Shown: piece by piece, positions 1 to 5,802 of the stretch
Position numbering within the stretch: position 1 is the stretch's first letter
Layout: the number at the start of each line of letters is the position of its first letter
From: Gammaproteobacteria bacterium
Lineage (GTDB): Bacteria; Pseudomonadota; Gammaproteobacteria; Magnimaribacterales; Magnimaribacteraceae
NCBI GenBank assembly: GCA_002707915.1
Contig: PAOE01000017.1
Location: 19,546 to 25,954, forward strand
DNA: 6,409 nt
Direction of reading: 5' to 3'
Translations under genes and position numbers: made by a program
The notes under the pieces: model-generated
What the model saw: only the letters and a program-made list of their open reading frames with translations
The model's database searches: none
Told to the model about the DNA's origin: nothing

Positions 1-621
1 ACATTTGGATATTGGACTGTAAGCTTAAAGCTTTGGCCTCAAGTAGTTACGACACATTTGATGTCGGGATTTTTAACAACAGGCCTTTTGTGGCTACTCT
101 ATTACAAGACTAAAGATCGCTTGCAAGAAAGAACTCAATGGAATTTCAGCTCCGCCACTAAAAAACTTTTTACAATTTCTATCGCGTTAGTGGCAGTTCA
201 GATATTTCTGGGAGCATGGACAAGTACCAACTATGCTTCTTATTCCTGCACAGACTTCCCGCTATGTCAGGGTCAAATTTTACCCGACGCAAATTTTAAA
301 CAGGGATTTGATTTTTTCCAAAGCATTGGACCGAATTATCTAGGAGGTCAAATGGATCATGATTCCAGAGTGGCTATTCATTTAACGCATAGGTTTGGAG
401 CAATTGTAGTAACCCTGTTCTTACTGTTCATGAGCTATCATCTTTACATAAGAAAATTTCAAACGTTAGCCTTAGGGCTTGTAGGATTTTTAACACTTCA
501 GGTTTTACTTGGTATCTCAAATGTTATTTTTGCCTTACCATTACTAGTTGCAGTAGGACATAACTTGGGAGGTTTGCTTTTAATTACTTATTTGGGAGTG
601 TTAAGGTTAAGAGAAAATTAA
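1..621 (+). CDS. ctaA: Heme A synthase (COX15/CtaA family), 5' end outside window
   Basis: This integral membrane enzyme oxidises the C8 methyl group of heme O to a formyl group, giving heme A for cytochrome c oxidase. The frame is open from base 1, so the N-terminal part lies upstream; the TTG at 58 and ATG at 61 are internal codons, not starts. About 206 residues are visible. Family signs are PQVVTTHLMSG with a conserved-type His at visible residue 19, the periplasmic-loop cysteine pair in SCTDFPLCQG, the heme-ligand-type IHLTHR segment, and a C-terminal VGHNLGG segment that would carry the last conserved His. Several hydrophobic helices alternate with these motifs. The stop is 3 bp before ctaB, consistent with co-transcription in a cox assembly operon. 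The identification rests on motifs and on the neighbouring ctaB and SCO genes, and is firm for the family. Confidence 0.93.
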   Translation, partial: TFGYWTVSLKLWPQVVTTHLMSGFLTTGLLWLLYYKTKDRLQERTQWNFSSATKKLFTISIALVAVQIFLGAWTSTNYASYSCTDFPLCQGQILPDANFKQGFDFFQSIGPNYLGGQMDHDSRVAIHLTHRFGAIVVTLFLLFMSYHLYIRKFQTLALGLVGFLTLQVLLGISNVIFALPLLVAVGHNLGGLLLITYLGVLRLREN

Positions 622-624
622 TTT

Positions 625-1500
625 ATGACATCAGTTCTAAATAATTGGAGAGGTTACCTTGAACTCACCAAGCCAGGTGTTCAGGCCCTATTGTTTGTAT
701 CATGTGCAAGCGGGATGCTCATTGGTTCAAATTTCAATCCTCCAGTAACAGTTTTCTTCTTCGGACTAATAGGTATCAGTTTTCTTGCAGCTTCTTCGGC
801 CGTAGTAAATCATTTCTTTGATAAGCAGATAGATGCCAAGATGAATAGGACCTCTAAAAGACCATTAGTGTTGGGACATATTTCAGATAAACAGGCGATT
901 ATATTTTCTGTTCTTTTATATGCTTCTGGCTCAATAATGCTACTGAATTTTACTAACTTTTTAACTTGGCTACTTACAACTTTAACCTTCATCTTTTATG
1001 GGTTCATTTATACGAAGTACCTTAAATATATGACCAGCCAAAACATTGTTATTGGAGGTCTAGCAGGTGCCATGCCCCCTTTGCTCGGATGGTCTGCAAT
1101 AACTAACTCTATAGAGCCTAATGCTCTGCTTTTGGTTTTAATAATAATGGTCTGGACGCCCCCTCATTTTTGGGCTTTAGCCGTTTATAGAGTAGAGGAC
1201 TATTCTGAAGCAGAAGTACCTATGTTACCTGTGCAAAAAGGAGTAGCTTTTACAAAACAGCATATTCTTTTGTACACTTTTCTGTTAATTGCATGCACCA
1301 TGCTTCCTTATGCTGTTCAAATGTTTGGTGAGATATATTTGATATCAGCATTAGTTCTGGGGCTCATATTTCTTATTTATTCTTTTAGGCTTTATAAAGA
1401 TGAAACTAATGCCATTGCAATGCCTACCTTTGCCTATTCAATAATTTATTTGGCAGCGTTATTCGCTGCAATGTTAATTGATCATTTTTTATCCTTATGA
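625..1500 (+). CDS. ctaB: Protoheme IX farnesyltransferase (heme O synthase)
   Basis: This polytopic inner-membrane prenyltransferase of the UbiA superfamily adds a farnesyl group to protoheme IX to make heme O, the substrate of the upstream CtaA. The 291 residues match the usual family length. The N-terminus contains the characteristic YLELTKPGV. The first Asp-rich prenyl-diphosphate/Mg-binding motif is NHFFDKQID (N62, D66, D70), followed by MNRTSKRPL. Later family blocks are NIVIGGLAGAMPPLLGW (about 140-156), WTPPHFWALA (177-186) and EDYSEAEVPMLP (191-202). About eight or nine hydrophobic segments run through the protein. The ATG at 625 is chosen because it gives the canonical N-terminus; a weak AAGAG at 609-613 inside the end of ctaA may serve as ribosome binding site. 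The stop overlaps the next start as ATGA. The name cyoE is also used for this family; ctaB fits the aa3-type context. Confidence 0.96.
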   Translation: MTSVLNNWRGYLELTKPGVQALLFVSCASGMLIGSNFNPPVTVFFFGLIGISFLAASSAVVNHFFDKQIDAKMNRTSKRPLVLGHISDKQAIIFSVLLYASGSIMLLNFTNFLTWLLTTLTFIFYGFIYTKYLKYMTSQNIVIGGLAGAMPPLLGWSAITNSIEPNALLLVLIIMVWTPPHFWALAVYRVEDYSEAEVPMLPVQKGVAFTKQHILLYTFLLIACTMLPYAVQMFGEIYLISALVLGLIFLIYSFRLYKDETNAIAMPTFAYSIIYLAALFAAMLIDHFLSL

Positions 1501-2123
1501 ACAGAGGAATTTACATAACCGTTGCAACTTGTTTAGGTCTTATAGCTCTAATACTTGCTCTATTTTTATCTCGTTTTTATACACCAAGAGATCTGACTAT
1601 CGATGAATACAAATTGTTAGGTGCATACTTTATCGATCCCCCTAGGCAGCTCGCTGATTTTAGTCTTGTAGATGATAGTTCCTCGGTATTTACTGCTGAG
1701 CAATTCAAGGGCAATTGGAATATCCTATTTTTTGGTTTTACTTACTGCCCCGATATCTGTCCAATTACTATGAAACAGATGGTTGATGTAAAAGAATACC
1801 TAGGTGAAAAAGGGGAAGATATAAGTGTATTCTTGGTATCTGTTGATCCTGACAGAGATAAGCCAGAAAACCTAAGAGTTTATTTAGATAATTTTGATAC
1901 AAAATTCCGAGGGTTAACTGGAGGGATTGATCAAATTTATAAATTTTCAACTCAGGTCAATGCACCCTTTTTTCCAGTAGTGAATAGCCCTGAGCCTAAC
2001 TATACGGTGGACCACTCTGGAAGCTTGGTAATTATTAACCCTCAAGGAAATTATGCAGGTTTCTTTAGGGCGCCTCACGATACTGATAAGATAGCAAAAG
2101 CGCTTGCTTCTCTTCTTAATTAA
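1497..2123 (+). CDS. SCO1/SenC-family copper chaperone for cytochrome c oxidase
   Basis: SCO proteins are membrane-anchored thioredoxin-fold proteins that deliver copper to the CuA site of oxidase subunit II and keep its cysteines reduced. The 208-residue protein has an N-terminal membrane anchor (about residues 5-26) followed by a periplasm-facing domain. The copper-binding motif is complete: FTYCPDICP supplies C84 and C88 (CxxxC), and the third ligand is H173 in VDHSGSLVIINPQG. VSVDPDRDKPENLRVYL is another family block. The start codon overlaps the ctaB stop in an ATGA, and no convincing Shine-Dalgarno precedes it, so translational coupling to ctaB is likely. The stop lies 18 bp before the next gene, which also encodes a predicted metal-binding exported protein. 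Confidence 0.95.
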   Translation: MNRGIYITVATCLGLIALILALFLSRFYTPRDLTIDEYKLLGAYFIDPPRQLADFSLVDDSSSVFTAEQFKGNWNILFFGFTYCPDICPITMKQMVDVKEYLGEKGEDISVFLVSVDPDRDKPENLRVYLDNFDTKFRGLTGGIDQIYKFSTQVNAPFFPVVNSPEPNYTVDHSGSLVIINPQGNYAGFFRAPHDTDKIAKALASLLN

Positions 2124-2141
2124 TTTAATATTCTGCTCTCA

Positions 2142-2417
2142 ATGATGTTCAGCAAACAAAGATTAACTTTACTCCTCGCATTGCTTTTTGCTGTAGGGAT
2201 GTCTGCTGAGCCTATCATCCATGCTCATGAATTGGACGACGATCATCATCATGAACATGTTGAATGTCAGGTTTGTGAAGTAGAGACACTCAAGTTTAAT
2301 GATCTTGCTTTACTAGAAAAATCTGATGAGACTGTAGTTAGTAAAACTACCGTTGAACCACAAGTTTTATCTACTAGCGCCAATGGTTTTAGCGCTAGAG
2401 CTCCACCTAAATCCTAA
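2142..2417 (+). CDS. Small exported His/Cys-rich protein, putative periplasmic metal binder
   Basis: I do not recognise an established function. The 91-residue product begins with a Sec-type signal peptide: Lys/Arg, then a Leu/Ala-rich core at 8-20, with possible cleavage after MSA near residue 22. Immediately after follows a His/Asp cluster (H27, H29, H35-H37, H39) and then a CxxC pair (C42, C45), an arrangement suited to binding Zn or Cu. The C-terminus ends in SARAPPKS. Small proteins with CxxC and a terminal R-x-PP motif next to TonB receptors resemble the DUF2946-like group, but this assignment is tentative. Two adjacent ATGs (2142, 2145) could start it, and neither has a clear Shine-Dalgarno in the 18-bp gap after the SCO gene. 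The gene lies between SCO and a ZnuD-like receptor, and its stop codon sits inside a perfect inverted repeat reaching the receptor's ribosome binding site. Confidence 0.8.
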   Translation: MMFSKQRLTLLLALLFAVGMSAEPIIHAHELDDDHHHEHVECQVCEVETLKFNDLALLEKSDETVVSKTTVEPQVLSTSANGFSARAPPKS

Positions 2418-2453
2418 ATTTAAAAAGATAATTTTTTAATTTTAAATTTAGGA
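2412..2453 (+). promoter_or_regulatory. Perfect 14-bp inverted repeat spanning upstream stop codon and receptor Shine-Dalgarno
   Basis: TCCTAAATTTAAAA at 2412-2425 is the exact reverse complement of TTTTAAATTTAGGA at 2440-2453, separated by a 14-nt spacer. The left arm contains the last sense codon (TCC) and stop (TAA, 2415-2417) of the small His/Cys gene. The right arm contains AGGA of the receptor's AGGAG ribosome binding site. Each arm also contains the 8-bp palindrome TAAATTTA, the two copies being 28 bp apart. In mRNA the folded form would hide the ribosome binding site until a ribosome finishing the upstream gene opens it, so translational coupling is the leading inference. A DNA operator for a dimeric regulator is the main alternative. 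The stem has only two G-C pairs, so its stability is uncertain. Confidence 0.6.
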
Positions 2454-2454
2454 G
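2450..2454 (+). promoter_or_regulatory. Ribosome binding site of the TonB-dependent receptor
   Basis: AGGAG lies five bases upstream of the ATG at 2460 and fixes that start. It is much stronger than the sites of the SCO and small His/Cys genes. Its first four bases form the end of the right arm of the preceding inverted repeat, so access may depend on RNA folding. Confidence 0.85.
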
Positions 2455-2459
2455 AAAAC

Positions 2460-4700
2460 ATGAAAGTTTACTTTTATGCGCTCATGGCGATGAGCATAAT
2501 TTATACGCAAATTGTAGCTGCAGAATCTGATTCTGCAGCAAATGACGTTGATGAAGTTGTTGTTACTTCTTCTATACTGAACTCTTCAAGGATCATTAAT
2601 CCGCTGTATGTTATCGATGGTGATGAGATTGAAGACAATGCCACAACCTCTCTAGGGGAAGCCGTGGATAGTTATTTGGGTGTTTCAATTGCTGATTTTG
2701 GTGCTGCTGTTGGCCAACCGATAATTAGAGGCATGTCAGGTCCGAGGGTTAAAATTCTTAAGAATGGCTTGGTCAATAGAGATGTTTCTGGATTGGGCGC
2801 GGATCACTTAAATGATATTGATCTTAACGATTTAGACCAAGTTGAAATCATTAAAGGCCCTTCTTCTTTGTTATATGCAAACGGTACAAGTGGTGGAATT
2901 ATTAATGTTGTTGATAATTGTATTGCCCCAGAGGATTTCACTACTCAGGAATTTATTGCTGGATTAGAAACTCAGTCTGTTAATGATGGTGATTCTCAAT
3001 TTTTTAACTTAAAAGACAATATAGGTGGATTTAATGTAAATGTAGGTTACAAAAAATCTGAATTCGATAGTTTTGATATTCCTGATGGTGCTGTTATACA
3101 TGAAGACGATCACGACGATCATGATGAGCACGAAGAACATGAAGAAGAAATGCTCTCTTACTTAGAAAATTCTGATCTTGAAATTGAATCTACCAAGTTT
3201 GGTATATCAAGAGCAGGAGAGTGGGGCTACTTTGGCATTTCTATAGATAACCATGAAAGCATGTATGGGATACCTTTTCATGGTGAACATAGTGATGAAC
3301 ACGACGGTCATGATGATCATGGAGATGATGATCACGGAGATGATGATCATGAAGAGGAAGGTCATGACGAACATGAGGGAGAAAGAATTTTCTCTTCAAC
3401 CGATCAAGAAAGTTTCACTATAAAAGGTGAGTACAATCTTGGAGGAAACTTAGTTAACTCTATCTCTTACAACTATAGAGATACGGATTACCATCTTATT
3501 GAGGCACATGCTGAAGAAGAAGGTCATGATGAGCATGAGGAAGAAGAGGAGCATGAAGAACATGCCCCAACGGTTTTCACAAATGACGCTACGGAATATG
3601 GAGCAATTTTTGATATCTCAACAAGTAATCTAATTCAAAAAGTTGCTGTGAATTTTGTAGATGAGGATTCTGCTATTGTAGGTGAAGAATCTTTCATGAA
3701 TCCAGCAAATAATGAGGAATTGACGATCGGATATTTTTTAAGTACTGACTTTGATATGTTCTATTTGGATGCAGGTTTTAGAATTGATCAAATAGAAAGA
3801 ACGGGAAGTGTTACTGACGAAGATCATGGAGATATCGACTATTACAATATTGATGACGACACTACTAGTTTTGCAATATCTTTAGGCAGAGATCTATCAG
3901 ATTCACTAGATGTGAACCTAGGCTTTGCTAGCGTAGAAAGGCTTCCATCAGTAATAGAACTCTTCATGAATGGTCCACACATGGCTACGGGTAGACTTGA
4001 AACTGGTAATCCTAATCTCAAAGGTGAAACCTCTGAAAACTTTGATATAACTTTTAATTTTGATAATGGTGATTTTTACGCCATGGCTAGTTTCTATATC
4101 AATGATGTCGAAAATTATATCAACCTTCAGGATATGCATGATGACGATCACGACGATCACGACGATCACGACGATCACGACGATCACGACGATCATGGTG
4201 ATGATGATCATGGTGATGATCACGACGGTGAGTTTGCTCACCTCATAAAGGCAAATTATGTTCAAGAAGATGCTGAATTCAGAGGTTATGAATTTGAAAT
4301 TGGAAAAACTTTTAGCTTAGCATCTGGAGATTTAACCCTTTCTTTTGGAAGGGATGATGTAAACGCTGAATTTTCTGATGGTCACAATGTGCCCAGAATA
4401 AATCCAGCGAGGAATATCTACTCATTATCTTATGAAGAAAATGACTGGCTGTTTAAATTAAGTCTAAAAGATGTTGAGAAGCAGGATGATCTCGCCGAAG
4501 GTGAGACCTTGACTGATTCTTATCAAATGCTTAATGCAAGACTGACAAAAACCTACAATGTAGGAACAGGAAAGTTGAAACTCTCTGTATTTGGAACAAA
4601 TATGCTTGATGAAGTTGCAAGAAACCATTCTTCCTTTGTTAAGAATCAAGTACCTCTTGCAGGAAGAAATTATGGAGCGAAATTTAGTTATAAGTTTTAA
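2460..4700 (+). CDS. ZnuD-like TonB-dependent outer-membrane metal receptor with His/Asp-rich loops
   Basis: This is a predicted outer-membrane beta-barrel importer energised by TonB-ExbBD. The 746-residue protein has a signal peptide (about 1-21, ending IVAA), a TonB box DEVVVTSS (31-38), a plug domain (about 45-160) and a long barrel ending in KFSYKF with a terminal Phe. Plug blocks GQPIIRGMSGPRVKILKNG, VSGLGADH, VEIIKGPSSLLYANG and GGIINVVDN resemble the zinc receptor ZnuD. Four acidic, His-rich insertions are visible at about 214-230, 274-308, 348-368 and 560-591; in ZnuD-type receptors such segments lie in extracellular loops and bind metal. The last contains six DDH units encoded by a near-perfect 9-bp tandem repeat. 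Zinc is the family-based guess, but the position behind ctaA-ctaB-SCO also allows copper. No sequence resembling the known gammaproteobacterial Zur box was seen upstream. The gene is probably co-transcribed with the small His/Cys gene and ends at a terminator at 4761-4793. Confidence 0.93.
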   Translation: MKVYFYALMAMSIIYTQIVAAESDSAANDVDEVVVTSSILNSSRIINPLYVIDGDEIEDNATTSLGEAVDSYLGVSIADFGAAVGQPIIRGMSGPRVKILKNGLVNRDVSGLGADHLNDIDLNDLDQVEIIKGPSSLLYANGTSGGIINVVDNCIAPEDFTTQEFIAGLETQSVNDGDSQFFNLKDNIGGFNVNVGYKKSEFDSFDIPDGAVIHEDDHDDHDEHEEHEEEMLSYLENSDLEIESTKFGISRAGEWGYFGISIDNHESMYGIPFHGEHSDEHDGHDDHGDDDHGDDDHEEEGHDEHEGERIFSSTDQESFTIKGEYNLGGNLVNSISYNYRDTDYHLIEAHAEEEGHDEHEEEEEHEEHAPTVFTNDATEYGAIFDISTSNLIQKVAVNFVDEDSAIVGEESFMNPANNEELTIGYFLSTDFDMFYLDAGFRIDQIERTGSVTDEDHGDIDYYNIDDDTTSFAISLGRDLSDSLDVNLGFASVERLPSVIELFMNGPHMATGRLETGNPNLKGETSENFDITFNFDNGDFYAMASFYINDVENYINLQDMHDDDHDDHDDHDDHDDHDDHGDDDHGDDHDGEFAHLIKANYVQEDAEFRGYEFEIGKTFSLASGDLTLSFGRDDVNAEFSDGHNVPRINPARNIYSLSYEENDWLFKLSLKDVEKQDDLAEGETLTDSYQMLNARLTKTYNVGTGKLKLSVFGTNMLDEVARNHSSFVKNQVPLAGRNYGAKFSYKF
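3321..3350 (+). repeat. Two tandem 15-bp units encoding GDDDH
   Basis: GGAGATGATGATCAC at 3321-3335 is followed by GGAGATGATGATCAT at 3336-3350, differing only in the last base. They encode two consecutive GDDDH units in the second His-rich insertion (residues about 274-308) of the receptor. A related GGTGATGATGATCAT stands at 4197-4211 in the fourth insertion, followed by a shortened GGTGATGATCAC, so the two loops share a repeat theme. Confidence 0.8.
4143..4196 (+). repeat. Six tandem 9-bp units encoding DDH
   Basis: Five exact copies of GACGATCAC (4143-4187) are followed by a sixth differing only in its last base (GACGATCAT, 4188-4196). In the receptor frame each unit encodes Asp-Asp-His, giving residues 562-579. 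Because the unit is a multiple of three, gain or loss of copies keeps the frame. Near-identity at synonymous positions suggests recent duplication by slippage rather than old, separately maintained codons. Confidence 0.92.
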
Positions 4701-4712
4701 TCCTTTTCTCAG

Positions 4713-4730
4713 GCCTAGTCATAGTTAGGC
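4713..4730 (+). other. Small dyad in receptor 3' untranslated region
   Basis: GCCTA at 4713-4717 can pair with TAGGC at 4726-4730, with two further G-U pairs inside and a four-base loop. It lies 12 bp after the receptor stop and upstream of the terminator. There is no T-run after it, so it is not itself an intrinsic terminator. It may be chance or part of a folded 3' end. The rest of the gap from 4701 to 4874 holds the terminator, a possible promoter and a ribosome binding site, with no supported gene. Confidence 0.3.
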
Positions 4731-4760
4731 ATGTATTGTCTCCCCAAAGGCACTACGAGG

Positions 4761-4793
4761 AGGGGCCAGAAATGAATTCTGGCCCCTTTTTTT
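4761..4793 (+). terminator. Rho-independent terminator of the receptor transcription unit
   Basis: An 11-bp perfect stem (AGGGGCCAGAA at 4761-4771 with TTCTGGCCCCT at 4777-4787) closes a 5-base loop and runs into seven T residues (4787-4793). The G-C-rich base of the stem against an AT-rich background and the position 60 bp after the receptor stop make this a strong intrinsic terminator. It separates the receptor unit from the cupin gene. Confidence 0.93.
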
Positions 4794-4823
4794 AATGAGA
4801 ATATTTCTTAATAATCATTTAGC

Positions 4824-4841
4824 TATACTTATTGTTATAGT
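4824..4841 (+). promoter_or_regulatory. Possible -10 elements of a cupin gene promoter
   Basis: Between the terminator and the cupin gene lie two sigma70-like -10 hexamers, TATACT at 4824-4829 and TATAGT at 4836-4841. No good TTGACA-like -35 element is visible at the proper distance from either. The gene follows a strong terminator and therefore needs its own promoter here, but which element is used cannot be decided from sequence alone. Confidence 0.4.
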
Positions 4842-4860
4842 ATTAACTGGTTACTAAATA

Positions 4861-4865
4861 AGGAG
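4861..4865 (+). promoter_or_regulatory. Ribosome binding site of the cupin gene
   Basis: AGGAG lies nine bases before the ATG at 4875. A second purine run (AAGGA) directly abuts the start codon and is too close to act. This supports ATG 4875 as the start. Confidence 0.75.
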
Positions 4866-4874
4866 AGAAAAGGA

Positions 4875-5333
4875 ATGCTCGATGTAAATAACTTCGATGA
4901 AAATAAAATAGACTGGAAACCATTACCTGGACCAGATGGTAATCCAGCCGATCACATAGGATGTTCAATTTTAAATGTCGATGATGAAGCAAAAATTGTT
5001 GATGTTCTTTTCAGGTTTTCCGCAAATGAAAAAATAGTCAACCATAGACATACGGCTGTTTTTAATACCTTTGTCGTAAAAGGTGAGCACCATATATATG
5101 ATTTGCAAGGTAATCTAAAAGAGGTAAGAAAACCAGGTACCTTTAAAGTAGGAAAACCAGACATAGAACCCCATACTGAAGGCGGTGGAGATGAGGATGT
5201 TTTTATTCTATTCAGCTTAAGACCTTATACGGCTGACGGCCCCATTTATGAGATCTTAGACGAGGATGGTGAAATCGCCTCAGTGATGACTTTTGAGGGA
5301 TTGAAGGAATTATACGAAGCTAACGCTGCGTAA
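4875..5333 (+). CDS. Small single-domain cupin protein, Dke1-like three-histidine type
   Basis: The 152-residue product, with no signal peptide or membrane segment, is a cytoplasmic single-domain cupin. The first cupin motif is FSANEKIVNHRHTAVF with H57 and H59, and the second is around PGTFKVGKPDIEPHTEGG with H100. At the place where canonical cupins carry a Glu ligand there is N64, leaving three histidines. A three-His, Glu-less metal site, a length near 150 residues and a C-terminal GPIYEILDEDGEIASVM block all resemble the acetylacetone-cleaving dioxygenase Dke1 from Acinetobacter, recalled from general knowledge. Fe(II)- or Zn-dependent chemistry on a small diketone-like or other substrate is possible, but the natural substrate is unknown and many relatives are only annotated as cupin or ChrR-like. 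It is a single-gene unit between the terminator at 4761-4793 and a convergent minus-strand gene 8 bp beyond its stop. Confidence 0.85.
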   Translation: MLDVNNFDENKIDWKPLPGPDGNPADHIGCSILNVDDEAKIVDVLFRFSANEKIVNHRHTAVFNTFVVKGEHHIYDLQGNLKEVRKPGTFKVGKPDIEPHTEGGGDEDVFILFSLRPYTADGPIYEILDEDGEIASVMTFEGLKELYEANAA

Positions 5334-5341
5334 TTTTTCTG

Positions 5342-5776
5342 TTATTTATTTCCTTTTATTGCGAAATAAGTTCCTAAAATAAGAAGGAACAATTGCTCGC
5401 TTGCAAATAGGACTTTATTTCTTTCACCAAAGAATATACCCCAATCTGAATGGGCAATTAGGAGAGCAAAAATCATAATTATGCCAATTGCCCCGCCAGA
5501 TAGTCTAGTTATCAAATGACCTAATTCACTGACAGACTTTGCCAAGACTCCTCCTAGTATAATTCCTATTCCTGCCAACATTTCCCCCCAAGTTACGAGG
5601 AACGCAGTTACCTCAGGTAAGGGTATTCCTTTTGAGCCCAAATAACCCGCAAAGCCATCTGTCTTTCCATACCCGTGCAAAAAAAATGCTATTCCTAGCC
5701 CCAACCTAAGTAACCAGTCAGCAACACCACTAAGTGGTTTAGCAATCCCATCAAAGAAACTATTGAGTTTTTCCAT
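5342..5776 (-). CDS. DoxX-family inner-membrane protein
   Basis: The 144-residue product has four predicted membrane helices at about 17-38, 55-78, 88-108 and 120-141, the usual DoxX fold size. The N-terminal part has LLRLGLGIAFFLHGYGK, a typical DoxX first helix followed by a basic/Gly turn, then WGEMLAGIGIILGG in helix 2. DoxX-family proteins are linked in some bacteria to quinone-dependent thiosulfate oxidation or to oxidative-stress membrane complexes, but most have no assigned reaction and none is assigned here. The start at 5776 is supported by GGAG seven bases upstream. The gene lies 26 bp downstream of the saccharopine-dehydrogenase-like gene on the same strand, so the two probably form an operon. 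It converges with the cupin gene, and no terminator hairpin is visible in the 8-bp space. Confidence 0.87.
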   Translation of the reverse strand: MEKLNSFFDGIAKPLSGVADWLLRLGLGIAFFLHGYGKTDGFAGYLGSKGIPLPEVTAFLVTWGEMLAGIGIILGGVLAKSVSELGHLITRLSGGAIGIIMIFALLIAHSDWGIFFGERNKVLFASEQLFLLILGTYFAIKGNK

Positions 5777-5783
5777 TTTCTAT

Positions 5784-5787
5784 CTCC
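5784..5787 (-). promoter_or_regulatory. Ribosome binding site of the DoxX gene
   Basis: On the minus strand, GGAG precedes the ATG at 5776 by seven bases, in the 26-bp gap after the upstream gene's stop. It supports the chosen start and independent ribosome loading within the operon. Confidence 0.7.
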
Positions 5788-5802
5788 GTTATATCAATTG
5801 TA

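Noticed and set aside
58..63. TTG/ATG as the start of the heme A synthase gene
   Set aside because: The frame is open upstream to base 1 and the upstream residues (PQVVTTH) match the family interior, so the gene is cut by the window edge.
2418..2459. Inverted repeat before the receptor as an intrinsic terminator
   Set aside because: The stem is almost all A-T and is not followed by a T-run; the right arm runs directly into a Shine-Dalgarno and start codon, so initiation control or an operator fits better.
2418..2459. Zur or Fur box upstream of the receptor
   Set aside because: Neither a Zur-like ATGTTATA..TATAACAT dyad nor a Fur-like GATAATGATAATCATTATC pattern is visible in the gap.
4143..4196. 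Short regularly spaced repeats as a CRISPR array or GATC regulatory cluster
   Set aside because: Units are contiguous 9-mers without spacers and lie in a coding frame. The regular GATC spacing follows from the Asp-His codon pair GAT-CAC and needs no other explanation.
4060..4248. Plus-strand open frame with ITT repeats in another frame
   Set aside because: It is an out-of-frame reading of the same DDH repeat within the receptor gene, with no independent coding evidence.
3948..4265. Minus-strand open frame with long Ile/Val repeats
   Set aside because: It is the reverse reading of the GACGATCAC repeat in the receptor gene. The hydrophobic repeat is a by-product of the 9-bp unit, and the frame lies wholly inside a well-supported gene.
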